From NCBI GenBank assembly GCA_937910255.1, contig CALEOQ010000052.1:1-7218 (forward strand): a stretch of DNA of 7,218 nucleotides, read 5' to 3'. How positions within the stretch are numbered: position 1 is the stretch's first letter; the number at the start of each line of letters is the position of its first letter. Below the pieces are notes generated by a model. That model was given only the letters and a program-made list of their open reading frames with translations. It was not told the origin of the DNA and ran no database searches. The position numbers were made by a program, and so were the translations under genes. Of the stretch, positions 1 through 5,795 are shown piece by piece. Source of the stretch: an uncultured Caulobacteraceae bacterium. GTDB taxonomy: Bacteria > Pseudomonadota > Alphaproteobacteria > Caulobacterales > Caulobacteraceae.

Positions 1-72
1 GGCGGAGTGAGGGGAGTAGAGGGTGTGAGGAAGAGAAGGAGTAGGGAGATAGGGCGGGTGTTTTTTTTTTTT
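1..72. other. Non-genomic sequence noise plus poly-T, outside the adapter
   Basis: Bases 1-60 are almost pure G/A with scattered T, unlike the balanced G+C-rich DNA that follows. Bases 61-72 are twelve T in a row abutting the outer end of an Illumina P7 adapter. Reads that run past the end of a library molecule typically show adapter, then poly-A (here seen as poly-T on this strand), then meaningless base calls. I infer that this stretch is such noise carried into the assembly. No gene or signal should be annotated here. Confidence 0.9.
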
Positions 73-136
73 CAAGCAGAAGACGGCAGAGGAGATGACG
101 ACGTGACTGGAGTTCAGACGTGTGCTCTTCCGGTCT
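73..136. other. Illumina TruSeq P7 adapter with index (assembly artefact)
   Basis: The stretch begins CAAGCAGAAGACGGCA, the start of the Illumina P7 oligonucleotide. A six-base index, GACGAC, follows at 97-102. Then comes GTGACTGGAGTTCAGACG and the rest of the TruSeq read-2 primer site, ending at 136. Only about three bases differ from the published adapter outside the index (89, 91 and 133). The genomic insert begins at about 137. The adapter truncates the btuF reading frame, so residues read through it are not protein sequence. Confidence 0.97.
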
Positions 137-452
137 TGGCCGGGGCCGAGTGCTCGCTCATCAGCACCAGGTCGGGGCGCAGGGCCACCACCTCCTCGGC
201 GGTCTCATAGGTGATCGGGATGGCCCGCGCCGCTTCCGCCAGGGTGGAGGCCTGGGCGTCGCGGGCATAGTGGGTCAGGGCGGCGATCTGGCGACGCTGC
301 GCCACATGGAACAGGATCACGTCCAGGCAGGGATTGAGCGACACCACCCGCTGCGGCCGCGCCGGAGCGGCGCCGGCGAGGCCGAACGCCAGACCGCCCA
401 CCGCCGTGCGGCGGGTGAGCTGGCCCGGGTCCGTCCTCGCCGGCCCGCGCAT
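137..452 (-). CDS. btuF: BtuF-like corrinoid-binding periplasmic protein, 3' end missing
   Basis: This is the first 105 codons of an ABC-transporter substrate-binding protein of the BtuF/FhuD (helical backbone) class. BtuF binds cobalamin in the periplasm and delivers it to the BtuCD permease. Visible are an N-terminal export signal (residues 1 to about 33), RVVSLNPCLDVILF at 35-48, which resembles the first strand of this family, and AEEVVALRPDLVLMSE at 85-100, the typical segment of its first lobe. TRR at 13-15 before a hydrophobic stretch suggests Tat export, but the usual Phe two residues on is absent, so Sec export is possible. The ATG overlaps the btuB stop by one base (TGATG), so translation is probably coupled and the gene shares the cobalamin riboswitch. 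The second lobe is lost because the contig runs into adapter at 136. Corrinoid as substrate is inferred from family resemblance and from btuB; a siderophore-binding relative is the main alternative. Confidence 0.85.
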
Positions 453-2410
453 CAGAACCGCGCCCGCACGCCGAGCGCGCCGAAGCGGCCCAGCTCGCCA
501 TAGCCGCGGGTGGAGGGGTCGCGGTCGTCGAACACGTTCTCCACCCGACCATAGACCTCGAAGGTCTCGCTGATCGGCCAGGCGGCGCGGACGTCCAACA
601 GGGCGCGGGGCTCCAGCCTGTTGAGGTTGGCCGCGTCGTCGAAGGCTTCGCCGACATAGCGCACGGCCAGCGTGGCCGAGGCGCCGGCCGACCAGACGTG
701 GGTCGCCGACATATAGCCCTGGTGCTCTGGCCGGCGCGCCAGCTGGTTCCCCTCATTGGCCGAGCCCGACACCGCATTGGTGGCGTCGGTCCAGGTGTAG
801 TTGGCGGCCAGATCGATGGGGCCGACCTTGGCCTGGCCGGTGAGCTCCAGGCCCTGGGCCTCGGTGCGCGCAATGTTGTTATAGTAGCCAAACCGGGTCA
901 CGCCCCCGACGCTGCAGAGCGGATCGACACCGGTGAAGCAGGAGACATAGTCGATCTGGTTGTCGGTCTTGCGCTGGAACCAGGTGGCCGACACGACGGC
1001 CAAGCCGCCGGCCAGCACCTGCTCGACGCCCAGGTCCCAGGCGTCGGCCTCCTCCGGCTCCAGGCCCAGATTCCCGTACTCGCTATAGAGCTGGTAGAGG
1101 GTCGGCGCCTTGAAGCCCTGGCCGAAACTGGCCCGCAGGATGGTGTTTCCATCGTTCAGGGACCAGGCCAGCGCCCCCTGCCCCAGGGTCTGGCCGCCGA
1201 AGGTGTCGTGCTCGTCGCGGCGCACGCCCACCGTCAGGGTCAGGCCGGTGAGCAGCGGCCCCTGCACCTGGACATAGGCGCTGTCGAGGTCGGCGCTGGC
1301 CGCCTGGGCCGGGGGATTGGGATTGAAGGCGCTGGGCGAGGCCGTGCGCATGCGGGCCTCTTCCCGCTCCAGGCCAAACACCGCCTGCCAGGCCTCGGTC
1401 ACCGCGAAGGCGCCCTGATATTCCCAGCGATCCACCTCGGAGCGGGCGTCGAAGGTGACGTCGCTCACCGCCTGGTTCGGATTGAGGCTCTGGCGGTCGG
1501 TGCGGGTGCGGGAATAGGCCAGCCGGTTGCGTAGGCGGTCGTCCAGCAGGGCGAGGTTCAGGCCCGCATAGCCCGCCAGTTCCTCGGTGACGCCATATTC
1601 GGACGTATCGCCGAAGCTGTAGGCCGGGGCCGGATAGCCATCGACCTGCACGCGGCCATAGGCATAGATCCCCCGCAGGTCGAGGGAGAGGTTGTCGGTG
1701 ACCTTGACGCCCAGGCGGCCATTGGCGCTGGTGTGCTGAAAGCCGTCGTCCTCGGCCCCGCCGGCGAAAGCCGAAACCCCGTCGGTGGTGTAGTAGCCGG
1801 CCCCCAGACGCCAGACGATGCGCTCGCCGGCGCCGCCGATCCCGCCGCGGACATAGGCGGTGGCGTAGTCGCCGCCCTCTACGTCCAGGCTGGCCTGGAA
1901 GGGCTCGGTCGGGACGGTGGTCACCACATTGACCACCCCGCCGATGGCCTGGCTGCCCCAAAGGGTGGACTGGGCGCCGCGCAGCACCTCCACCCGGGCC
2001 ACGTCGCCGGTCAGCAGGTTGGCGAAGTTGTAGCCGCCGCCGGGCTGGGCCACGTCGTTCAGGCGCACGCCGTCGATGACCACCAGGGTCTGGTCGGTCT
2101 CGGCGCCGCGGATGCGCAGGGCGGTCACCCCGCCCGGCCCGCCGTTGCGCGACAGGGTGACCCCAGGCGTCCGACCCAGCAGATCGGTCAGCAGGATGGC
2201 CTGGCTGGCCTCGATGTCGGCGCGGTCCAGGACGGTGATCGCCTGGGCGACCTCAGCCGCGGCGGCAGGGGCGCGATTGCCCGTGACGACAACACCGCGC
2301 ACGGCGTTGGAGGCCGCGGCCCCGGCCACGTCGGGCGCCGAGGCCGGCTGGGCCAGGACGGGCGAGGCGAAGGCCGCAAAGGCGGCGGTGGCAAGCAGTG
2401 TAAGTCTCAT
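452..2410 (-). CDS. btuB: BtuB, TonB-dependent vitamin B12 outer-membrane receptor
   Basis: A 652-residue TonB-dependent receptor that would move cobalamin across the outer membrane. Residues 1-20 are a Sec signal peptide ending VLA. GVVVTGN at 39-45 is a plausible Ton box for contact with TonB. The plug domain runs from about 55 to 165 and includes LRIRGAETDQTLVVIDGVRL (98-117) and VEVLRGAQSTLWGSQAIGGV (140-159), which closely resemble the BtuB plug. The rest is beta-barrel with many alternating aromatic strands, and the protein ends in RARF with a C-terminal Phe, as outer-membrane barrels do. Two cysteines in the loop SCFTGVDPLC may form a disulfide. The length is near that of other BtuB proteins. 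The start is supported by AGGGGG at 2426-2421, ten bases upstream. A cobalamin riboswitch upstream sets the likely substrate. The gene overlaps btuF by one base. Another corrinoid or a B12 precursor as ligand cannot be excluded. Confidence 0.95.
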   Translation of the reverse strand: MRLTLLATAAFAAFASPVLAQPASAPDVAGAAASNAVRGVVVTGNRAPAAAAEVAQAITVLDRADIEASQAILLTDLLGRTPGVTLSRNGGPGGVTALRIRGAETDQTLVVIDGVRLNDVAQPGGGYNFANLLTGDVARVEVLRGAQSTLWGSQAIGGVVNVVTTVPTEPFQASLDVEGGDYATAYVRGGIGGAGERIVWRLGAGYYTTDGVSAFAGGAEDDGFQHTSANGRLGVKVTDNLSLDLRGIYAYGRVQVDGYPAPAYSFGDTSEYGVTEELAGYAGLNLALLDDRLRNRLAYSRTRTDRQSLNPNQAVSDVTFDARSEVDRWEYQGAFAVTEAWQAVFGLEREEARMRTASPSAFNPNPPAQAASADLDSAYVQVQGPLLTGLTLTVGVRRDEHDTFGGQTLGQGALAWSLNDGNTILRASFGQGFKAPTLYQLYSEYGNLGLEPEEADAWDLGVEQVLAGGLAVVSATWFQRKTDNQIDYVSCFTGVDPLCSVGGVTRFGYYNNIARTEAQGLELTGQAKVGPIDLAANYTWTDATNAVSGSANEGNQLARRPEHQGYMSATHVWSAGASATLAVRYVGEAFDDAANLNRLEPRALLDVRAAWPISETFEVYGRVENVFDDRDPSTRGYGELGRFGALGVRARF

Positions 2411-2553
2411 CTGGGTCTATCCCCCTCGTTGACGACAACGAGCCGAGGCGACACGGGACCACGGAGAGGGCGAACGCAGGCGCGCGACCCCCGCCGAGGT
2501 CCGCGCCACGCGCGGCCCCACGGTTGTCGCCACCCGGGAAGACCCGTTCGCAT
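2407..2553 (-). other. Possible 48-codon leader ORF ending on the btuB start
   Basis: Between the riboswitch and btuB, an ATG at 2553 opens a frame of 48 codons whose TGA stop (2409-2407) overlaps the btuB ATG as ATGA. The predicted peptide begins MRTGLPGWRQPWGRAWRGPR. It is rich in Arg, Gly, Pro and Trp and resembles no family I know. The stop-start overlap is the arrangement used for translational coupling, and the frame reads through the btuB ribosome binding site. Against it, the sequence before its ATG (GGGGTGCGCC) is a poor ribosome binding site, rare codons such as AGA occur, and open frames this long are common by chance in G+C-rich DNA. It is listed as a candidate only. Confidence 0.2.
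2421..2442 (-). promoter_or_regulatory. btuB ribosome binding site with a hairpin covering its 5' part
   Basis: In the mRNA, CUCGUUG (2442-2436), loop UCGU and CAACGAG (2431-2425) form a perfect 7-bp hairpin. The last bases of its 3' arm, GAG, are the first bases of the purine run GAGGGGG (2427-2421), which is the btuB ribosome binding site ten bases before the ATG. The hairpin could therefore hinder ribosome binding. CCUCG at 2448-2444 could instead pair with CGAGG in the same site, giving a competing fold. I infer that this is part of the output of the cobalamin riboswitch, which in Gram-negative bacteria usually controls translation. No U-tract follows, so a terminator mechanism is not suggested. 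Confidence 0.5.
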
Positions 2554-2581
2554 GGCGCACCCCGGCCAGACGAAGGACGAC

Positions 2582-2752
2582 CGCGACAGGCAGGTCTCCT
2601 GGCTAGCGGGTCATCACCCCTTGCACGCCGCCTTCCCAGGTCCGAGGACCCAGTGGCTGAGTGGCGTGCGGGCTCGCCGCTTACAGTTGCGGGGGCAGCC
2701 CAGGTCTTTCACCTGAGTTCCCTTTTGATCCCCTCGCGGGGAACCTGTCACG
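2582..2752 (-). ncRNA. Cobalamin riboswitch aptamer controlling btuB-btuF
   Basis: This is the adenosylcobalamin-sensing leader element. Read on the minus strand, the conserved parts occur in the expected order: P1 5' strand GACAGG (2749-2744), GGTGAAAGACC (2713-2703), GCTGCCCCCGCAACTGTAAG (2699-2680), GCCACTGG (2657-2650), GGGAAGG (2637-2631), GATGACCCGC (2617-2608) and the B12 box AGCCAGGAGACCTGCC (2604-2589). CCTGTC (2590-2585) then closes P1 by perfect pairing with GACAGG, and three more pairs extend it to 2752/2582. All hallmark elements are intact, so it should be functional. It lies 171 bases upstream of btuB, in the same direction. High adenosylcobalamin is expected to reduce expression of btuB and, by coupling, btuF. 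The limits are set by the P1 pairing. Confidence 0.97.
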
Positions 2753-2758
2753 CGCCAG

Positions 2759-2787
2759 CCCTTAGGGGGGCTCGGGACCGCCGTCAA
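2759..2787 (-). promoter_or_regulatory. Candidate promoter of the cobalamin riboswitch-btuB-btuF transcript
   Basis: On the minus strand TTGACG (2787-2782) is followed after exactly 17 bases by TAAGGG (2764-2759). The -35 is a perfect match to the Caulobacter housekeeping element TTGACG. The -10 keeps only the CTA core of its usual form and is weak. Transcription would begin around 2752, which is just where riboswitch helix P1 begins, and this positional fit is the main support. The -35 hexamer lies inside the hairpin at 2774-2807. Confidence 0.5.
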
Positions 2788-2807
2788 CGCTGACGCTACG
2801 GCGGCCC
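2774..2807 (-). terminator. Hairpin downstream of the alkaline phosphatase gene, possible terminator without U-tract
   Basis: GGGACCGCCGT (2774-2784) and ACGGCGGCCC (2798-2807) are inverted repeats with a single bulged base. An inner CGTCA/TGACG pairing at 2782-2795 is an alternative fold. The hairpin begins 18 bases after the phosphatase stop codon and would end or stabilise that transcript. No run of U follows, so intrinsic termination is uncertain. The btuB promoter -35 sits within it. Confidence 0.4.
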
Positions 2808-2824
2808 CCGGAGCTCTGGCGGGA

Positions 2825-4279
2825 TCAGGGCGCCTCGACCGGCAGGCGCAGGGCGTGGCGCATGACCTGGAACAGATAGGGCTGGTCCATGGAGCCGGTC
2901 ACCAGATAGGCGGCGGGGCCTTGCGCATAGGCCGGCACATCCTCGCCGGCGTGGGCGGCGCTGGGCGAATAGACGCCGGCCTGGCGCACCTGATCGGCCG
3001 CCGTCACATCGATCCCCTCGAGAGTGGGACGCCCCTCCCCGTTCCGCGGCCCGCCGGGCCCCGTGGCGTAGGTCAGGATCGGCAGCGGCTTGCCGTCGGC
3101 GGCCAGGCGTGGGGCGCCGGTGGGCCCCTCGATCAGGCCCAACACGTCGTCGCCCCGATCGCCGCCGTTGATCACCAAGCCGTGGCTATGGTCGGCGGTG
3201 ACGAGGATCAGGGTCTCGGCCGGGTCGGTGAGCGCGATGGCCGCAGCGACGGCTTTCGACAGCTCGATCCCTTCGGTCAGAGAGGCGGCGACCAGGCCGG
3301 CATGGTGGGCCTTGTCGATATGGGCGGCCTCGACGAGCAGCACATAGCCCTGCGGCTCGGCCGCCAGCCGCGAGATGGCCGCGCGGGTCATCTCCTCAAG
3401 GGTCGGAGCCTGCGGCGCGGCGGTCGGACGATCCACCTCGCGGGGCATATGGACAGCGGCGAAGAGGCCGAGCACGTCGCGCCCGGCGGCCACCGCGGCG
3501 TTGAGGCCGTCGCGGTCGGTGACGAAGGCGGCGTCGGCTCGCGCCCCCCAGATTTCGGGCAGATCCTGGCCGTCCTTGCGCTGACCGCCGACGGCTTCGG
3601 GACGGAAGAAGCTCAGGCCGCCGCCCAGGGCGATGTCGGGACGCAGATCGTCCGGCGCCAGCACCAGCTGCGAGGCGATATCGACGCAGCCGGCCTCGCG
3701 GGCCGCGGCCGGCAGGCTGACGTCGCTCTCCCAGCCGCGGTCTGGACTGTGGGCGTAGAAGGCCGCCGGGGTGGCGTCGGTGAGGGATGCGGTGGAGACC
3801 ACGCCCACCGCCTTGCCCAGCTCGCGCTTGGCGCGCTGCGCCAGGGTCGGCACGTTGCGGGCCGGATCACAGACCCCGCGGCGGGCGCCGCCATCGACCC
3901 CCAGACCGCCATTGATGGTGCGATAGCCGGTGGTGATGGCCGAGGCGCCATTGGCCGAATCCGTCACCAGCCCATCGGCGGAATAGGTCCGCACCAGCCC
4001 GCCATAGGGCATGGTGTCGAAGGCCAGGTCATAGGAGGCCCCGTCCACGCCGGCCCGCTGTCCGGCCAGGATGCGGGTGGCCGTGACGGTGGACACGCCC
4101 ATGCCGTCGCCGATGAACAGGATGACGTTCTTGGCGGGCGCCGTCGCGGGCTGCCGGGCCAGGGCCGCGGCGAGTGCGGCCTGGGGCTCCTTCGCCTGGA
4201 CGGCGCCGGCCGCCACAGAGATCGAAAGGGCGAGAACGCCAGCCGCCAGGCCCGCGCGGGGAAGGATAGGAAGGATCAT
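2825..4279 (-). CDS. phoA: Periplasmic alkaline phosphatase, PhoA family
   Basis: A 484-residue exported phosphomonoesterase that would release phosphate from organic phosphate esters in the periplasm. Residues 1-29 form a signal peptide ending VQA. The metal and catalytic residues of the family can be followed in order: NVILFIGDGMG with Asp58; TDSANGAS with nucleophile Ser108; STASLTDATPAA with Asp168 and Thr170; Arg181 in SPDRGWES; EAAHIDKAHH with Glu317, Asp322, Lys323 and His326; TADHSHG with Asp363 and His364; and AAHAGED with His443. Every ligand position known from the E. coli enzyme has a counterpart, and Asp168 with Lys323 is the bacterial E. coli-like pairing. The length is close to that of E. 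coli PhoA. GAGG at 4288-4285 lies five bases before the ATG. The gene stands alone, between the tRNA-His terminator and the btuB promoter. I saw no convincing Pho box upstream, so phosphate control is not shown. A divergent phosphodiesterase activity cannot be excluded. Confidence 0.94.
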   Translation of the reverse strand: MILPILPRAGLAAGVLALSISVAAGAVQAKEPQAALAAALARQPATAPAKNVILFIGDGMGVSTVTATRILAGQRAGVDGASYDLAFDTMPYGGLVRTYSADGLVTDSANGASAITTGYRTINGGLGVDGGARRGVCDPARNVPTLAQRAKRELGKAVGVVSTASLTDATPAAFYAHSPDRGWESDVSLPAAAREAGCVDIASQLVLAPDDLRPDIALGGGLSFFRPEAVGGQRKDGQDLPEIWGARADAAFVTDRDGLNAAVAAGRDVLGLFAAVHMPREVDRPTAAPQAPTLEEMTRAAISRLAAEPQGYVLLVEAAHIDKAHHAGLVAASLTEGIELSKAVAAAIALTDPAETLILVTADHSHGLVINGGDRGDDVLGLIEGPTGAPRLAADGKPLPILTYATGPGGPRNGEGRPTLEGIDVTAADQVRQAGVYSPSAAHAGEDVPAYAQGPAAYLVTGSMDQPYLFQVMRHALRLPVEAP

Positions 4280-4359
4280 GAACGCCTCTGCCTCGGCCCG
4301 CGCAACGCCGGCCAGCTAAGACGGCGGCTTATGCCCGGACTTCGTGACGTCCCTGCGAA

Positions 4360-4390
4360 GGTCGCCTGCGCGGAAGGCGCTCCGGCGACC
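4360..4390. repeat. Two-part inverted repeat upstream of the phosphatase gene
   Basis: GGTCGCC (4360-4366) is perfectly repeated inverted as GGCGACC (4384-4390). Inside it GCGC (4368-4371) pairs with GCGC (4377-4380) around GGAAG. The structure lies between the tRNA-His terminator and the phosphatase start, in the only space that could hold the phosphatase promoter and leader. It has no T-tract on either strand. It could be a leader hairpin or an operator; the function is unknown. Confidence 0.4.
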
Positions 4391-4396
4391 GGGCGC

Positions 4397-4420
4397 AAAA
4401 AAGGCCCGATCTCTCGGGCC
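4397..4420 (-). terminator. Intrinsic terminator of tRNA-His
   Basis: On the minus strand a perfect 7-bp stem GGCCCGA (4420-4414), loop GAGA, and TCGGGCC (4409-4403) is followed at once by six T (4402-4397). This is a textbook Rho-independent terminator, and it begins 11 bases after the tRNA 3' end. It separates the tRNA transcript from the phosphatase gene. Confidence 0.95.
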
Positions 4421-4430
4421 TCCAGCGCGA

Positions 4431-4507
4431 TGGTACCACCTCTCGGGTTCGAACCGAGGACCTCCAGAGCCACAATCTGGCGCTCTAACCAACTGAGCTA
4501 AGGCGGC
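4431..4507 (-). tRNA. tRNA-His(GTG)
   Basis: A 77-base tRNA folds fully: acceptor GCCGCCT/AGGTGGT (with two G-U pairs), D arm GCTC/GAGC, anticodon arm CCAGA-TTGTGGC-TCTGG with anticodon GTG (His), and T arm CTCGG-TTCGAAC-CCGAG. CCA is encoded (4433-4431). The discriminator is A73, not the usual C73, and the base before G1 is C, so no G-1 is encoded. Loss of the G-1:C73 identity pair of tRNA-His is known in most Alphaproteobacteria, which supports the lineage call. The gene has its own promoter at 4525-4553 and terminator at 4397-4420. Confidence 0.98.
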
Positions 4508-4524
4508 GCATCGCGAGGGATAGG

Positions 4525-4553
4525 GTTCTAGTGGCGCCGGCCAATGGGATCAA
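4525..4553 (-). promoter_or_regulatory. Promoter of tRNA-His
   Basis: On the minus strand TTGATC (4553-4548) and TAGAAC (4530-4525) are separated by 17 bases. The -10 in its context, ACTAGAAC, matches seven of eight positions of the Caulobacter housekeeping element GCTANAWC, and the spacing also fits that consensus. Transcription would begin around 4518, about ten bases before the mature tRNA 5' end at 4507, as is usual for a single tRNA gene. Confidence 0.7.
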
Positions 4554-4580
4554 GAGCCATCGCCACAGGCGCGCGGGGCA

Positions 4581-4615
4581 AAGAAAAGGCCCCGGAGACC
4601 GAGGTCCCCGGGGCC
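4581..4615 (-). terminator. Intrinsic terminator of the exbB-exbD-tonB operon
   Basis: On the minus strand, arms at 4615-4603 and 4600-4588 pair over 12 of 13 positions (one A-C mismatch; the innermost pairs open to leave a loop). A T-rich tract follows (TTTTCTT, 4587-4581). The hairpin begins 26 bases after the tonB stop. It isolates the operon from the tRNA-His gene downstream. Confidence 0.88.
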
Positions 4616-4641
4616 GATTTCCTTGATCCTGACGTCGTCCC

Positions 4642-5346
4642 TTAGCCGGGAAGACGGAAGGAGATCGGGATCCGAACGGTGCCACCTTCGACGGGGGCGC
4701 CGTCGGCGGTGCGCGGACGCATCCGGAACAGTCGGGTCATCCGCATCGCAGCGCTGCCGAAGTCCTGATCTGCGGGGCTTTCTTCCACCACAGAGCAGTT
4801 TTCCAGCGTGCCACGCGCCGTGACCGAGCAGCTCAGAACCACCCGGCCCTCCGCTCCCATCCGCTGAGCGCGGTCAGGATAATAGCGGGCCACATCCTCG
4901 CCGCTGGGCAGACGGGCCCAGTCGGGATTGGTGATCACCGACGGACGCGGCGGCTCCGGCGGCGGCGCAGCCGGCGGCTTCGGCTGTTCGATCCGCTTTT
5001 CCACCGGCGGAACCGGCAGAGGCGGAATCGACGGCGCGTTCAGCGGCGGCGCGACCGGCGGACGCGGCTGCAGCTTGGGCGGCGGCGGCGGCGGCGTGTT
5101 CGTCGGCGGAGGCGGGGGCGGCGGCGGCGGCGGCGGCGGGGCGGGCTTGATGATCGCCACGTCCGTCACATCCTCCGAGTACTCCCGATATTCCGGCTCG
5201 AACTTGGTCTTGTAGAGATAAAGACCCAAGGCCACATGCACGACGATCGAAACGATGATCGCAATGATGATGCCCTTGTTCCGCTTCGGCTTCGGCGCGT
5301 CGAACGGGCTGTGGTGAATGTGAGTCGTGTCACTGGTGTCAGACAT
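4642..5346 (-). CDS. tonB: TonB, energy-transducing protein
   Basis: A 234-residue protein that links the ExbB-ExbD motor in the inner membrane to receptors such as BtuB in the outer membrane. A short cytoplasmic N-terminus is followed by one membrane anchor, residues 25-45. It contains Ser33 and His37 in SIVVH, the same S-x3-H spacing as the essential Ser16/His20 pair of E. coli TonB. A long proline-rich periplasmic spacer spans about 68-136 and includes twelve consecutive prolines at 70-81 and six at 85-90. The C-terminal TonB domain covers about 145-234 (ARYYPDRAQRMGAEGRVVLS, then FRMRP and VRIPISFRLPG). Cys173 and Cys184 may form a disulfide. GGAGGT at 5357-5352 lies five bases before the ATG, a strong ribosome binding site. 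The gene starts 12 bases after exbD and is the last of the operon. Iron or B12 regulation is not visible. Confidence 0.96.
   Translation of the reverse strand: MSDTSDTTHIHHSPFDAPKPKRNKGIIIAIIVSIVVHVALGLYLYKTKFEPEYREYSEDVTDVAIIKPAPPPPPPPPPPPPTNTPPPPPPKLQPRPPVAPPLNAPSIPPLPVPPVEKRIEQPKPPAAPPPEPPRPSVITNPDWARLPSGEDVARYYPDRAQRMGAEGRVVLSCSVTARGTLENCSVVEESPADQDFGSAAMRMTRLFRMRPRTADGAPVEGGTVRIPISFRLPG
5117..5137. repeat. Seven tandem GGC triplets within tonB
   Basis: Seven perfect GGC units run through the region coding for the twelve-proline tract of TonB, with a second run of GGC units near 5087-5097. Because the unit is three bases, copy-number change would lengthen or shorten the proline spacer without shifting the frame. 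Such tracts are also prone to assembly error, so the exact proline count may not be reliable. Confidence 0.8.
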
Positions 5347-5358
5347 GCCTCACCTCCC

Positions 5359-5790
5359 TCAATTGTCTTCTTCGCCGATGAGCGCCACGCTGTAGAACCC
5401 ATTGTCCTGAAGCATGTTCATCACGCCCATGAAGTCACCGTACATGGTGTCCCTATCGGCGCGGATGAAGATCCGCTCGCGCTCCGGGTTCCGCTGCCCA
5501 ATGTTCGATCGGAGATCGTCGCCCAGGGCCGACAGATCGGTGGCGAAGTCACCGATATAGATGGACCCGTTCGACTGGATCGAAATGTAGACCGGTTTAG
5601 GCGGGTTCGGAGATGGCTCGGCGACGGCTGGAGGAAGCGCGACCTGGACCGTTACGCTGGCCAGAGGCGCCGCCACCATGAAGATGATCAGGAGAACCAG
5701 CATGACGTCCACGAAGGGCGTCACATTGATTTCGCTGTTCTGCTCCGTCGCATACCTGCCACCCCCAGACCCTGAGAGTTTAGCAGCCAT
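5359..5790 (-). CDS. exbD: ExbD, proton-channel component of the TonB motor
   Basis: A 143-residue biopolymer-transport protein of the ExbD/TolR family. The short N-terminus is cytoplasmic. INVTPFVDVMLVLLIIFMVA at 21-40 is the single membrane helix with Asp28, the counterpart of the proton-carrying Asp25 of E. coli ExbD. Residues from about 45 onward form the periplasmic domain, with IRADRDTMYGDFMGVMNMLQ (109-128) typical of the family. The length matches ExbD (about 140). The start at 5790 lies five bases after the exbB stop, and its ribosome binding site AAGGGGG (5807-5801) lies within the last codons of exbB, so expression is closely coupled. TolR is the main alternative, but the adjacent tonB gene points to ExbD. 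Confidence 0.96.
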   Translation of the reverse strand: MAAKLSGSGGGRYATEQNSEINVTPFVDVMLVLLIIFMVAAPLASVTVQVALPPAVAEPSPNPPKPVYISIQSNGSIYIGDFATDLSALGDDLRSNIGQRNPERERIFIRADRDTMYGDFMGVMNMLQDNGFYSVALIGEEDN

Positions 5791-5795
5791 TGGGA

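Noticed and set aside
7..210. Open frame starting in the left noise region
   Set aside because: It runs through poly-T and Illumina adapter, so most of it is not genomic.
698..1534. Plus-strand open frame within btuB
   Set aside because: It lies entirely antisense to btuB, has low-complexity composition and shows no ribosome binding site.
1733..2716. Plus-strand open frame across the btuB 5' end and the riboswitch
   Set aside because: It overlaps a strongly supported riboswitch and the btuB start on the opposite strand, and its translation has no domain-like features.
4334..4352. Possible Pho box upstream of the phosphatase gene
   Set aside because: On the minus strand ACGTCAC resembles one half of the CTGTCAC repeat, but the second half, TCCGGGC, does not, so phosphate control is not supported.
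2855..4501. Long plus-strand open frame (548 codons) opposite the phosphatase gene and tRNA
   Set aside because: It is antisense to a phosphatase with all catalytic residues and runs into the tRNA-His gene. Its translation is Gly/Arg/His-rich without any domain, as expected of a G+C-rich shadow frame.
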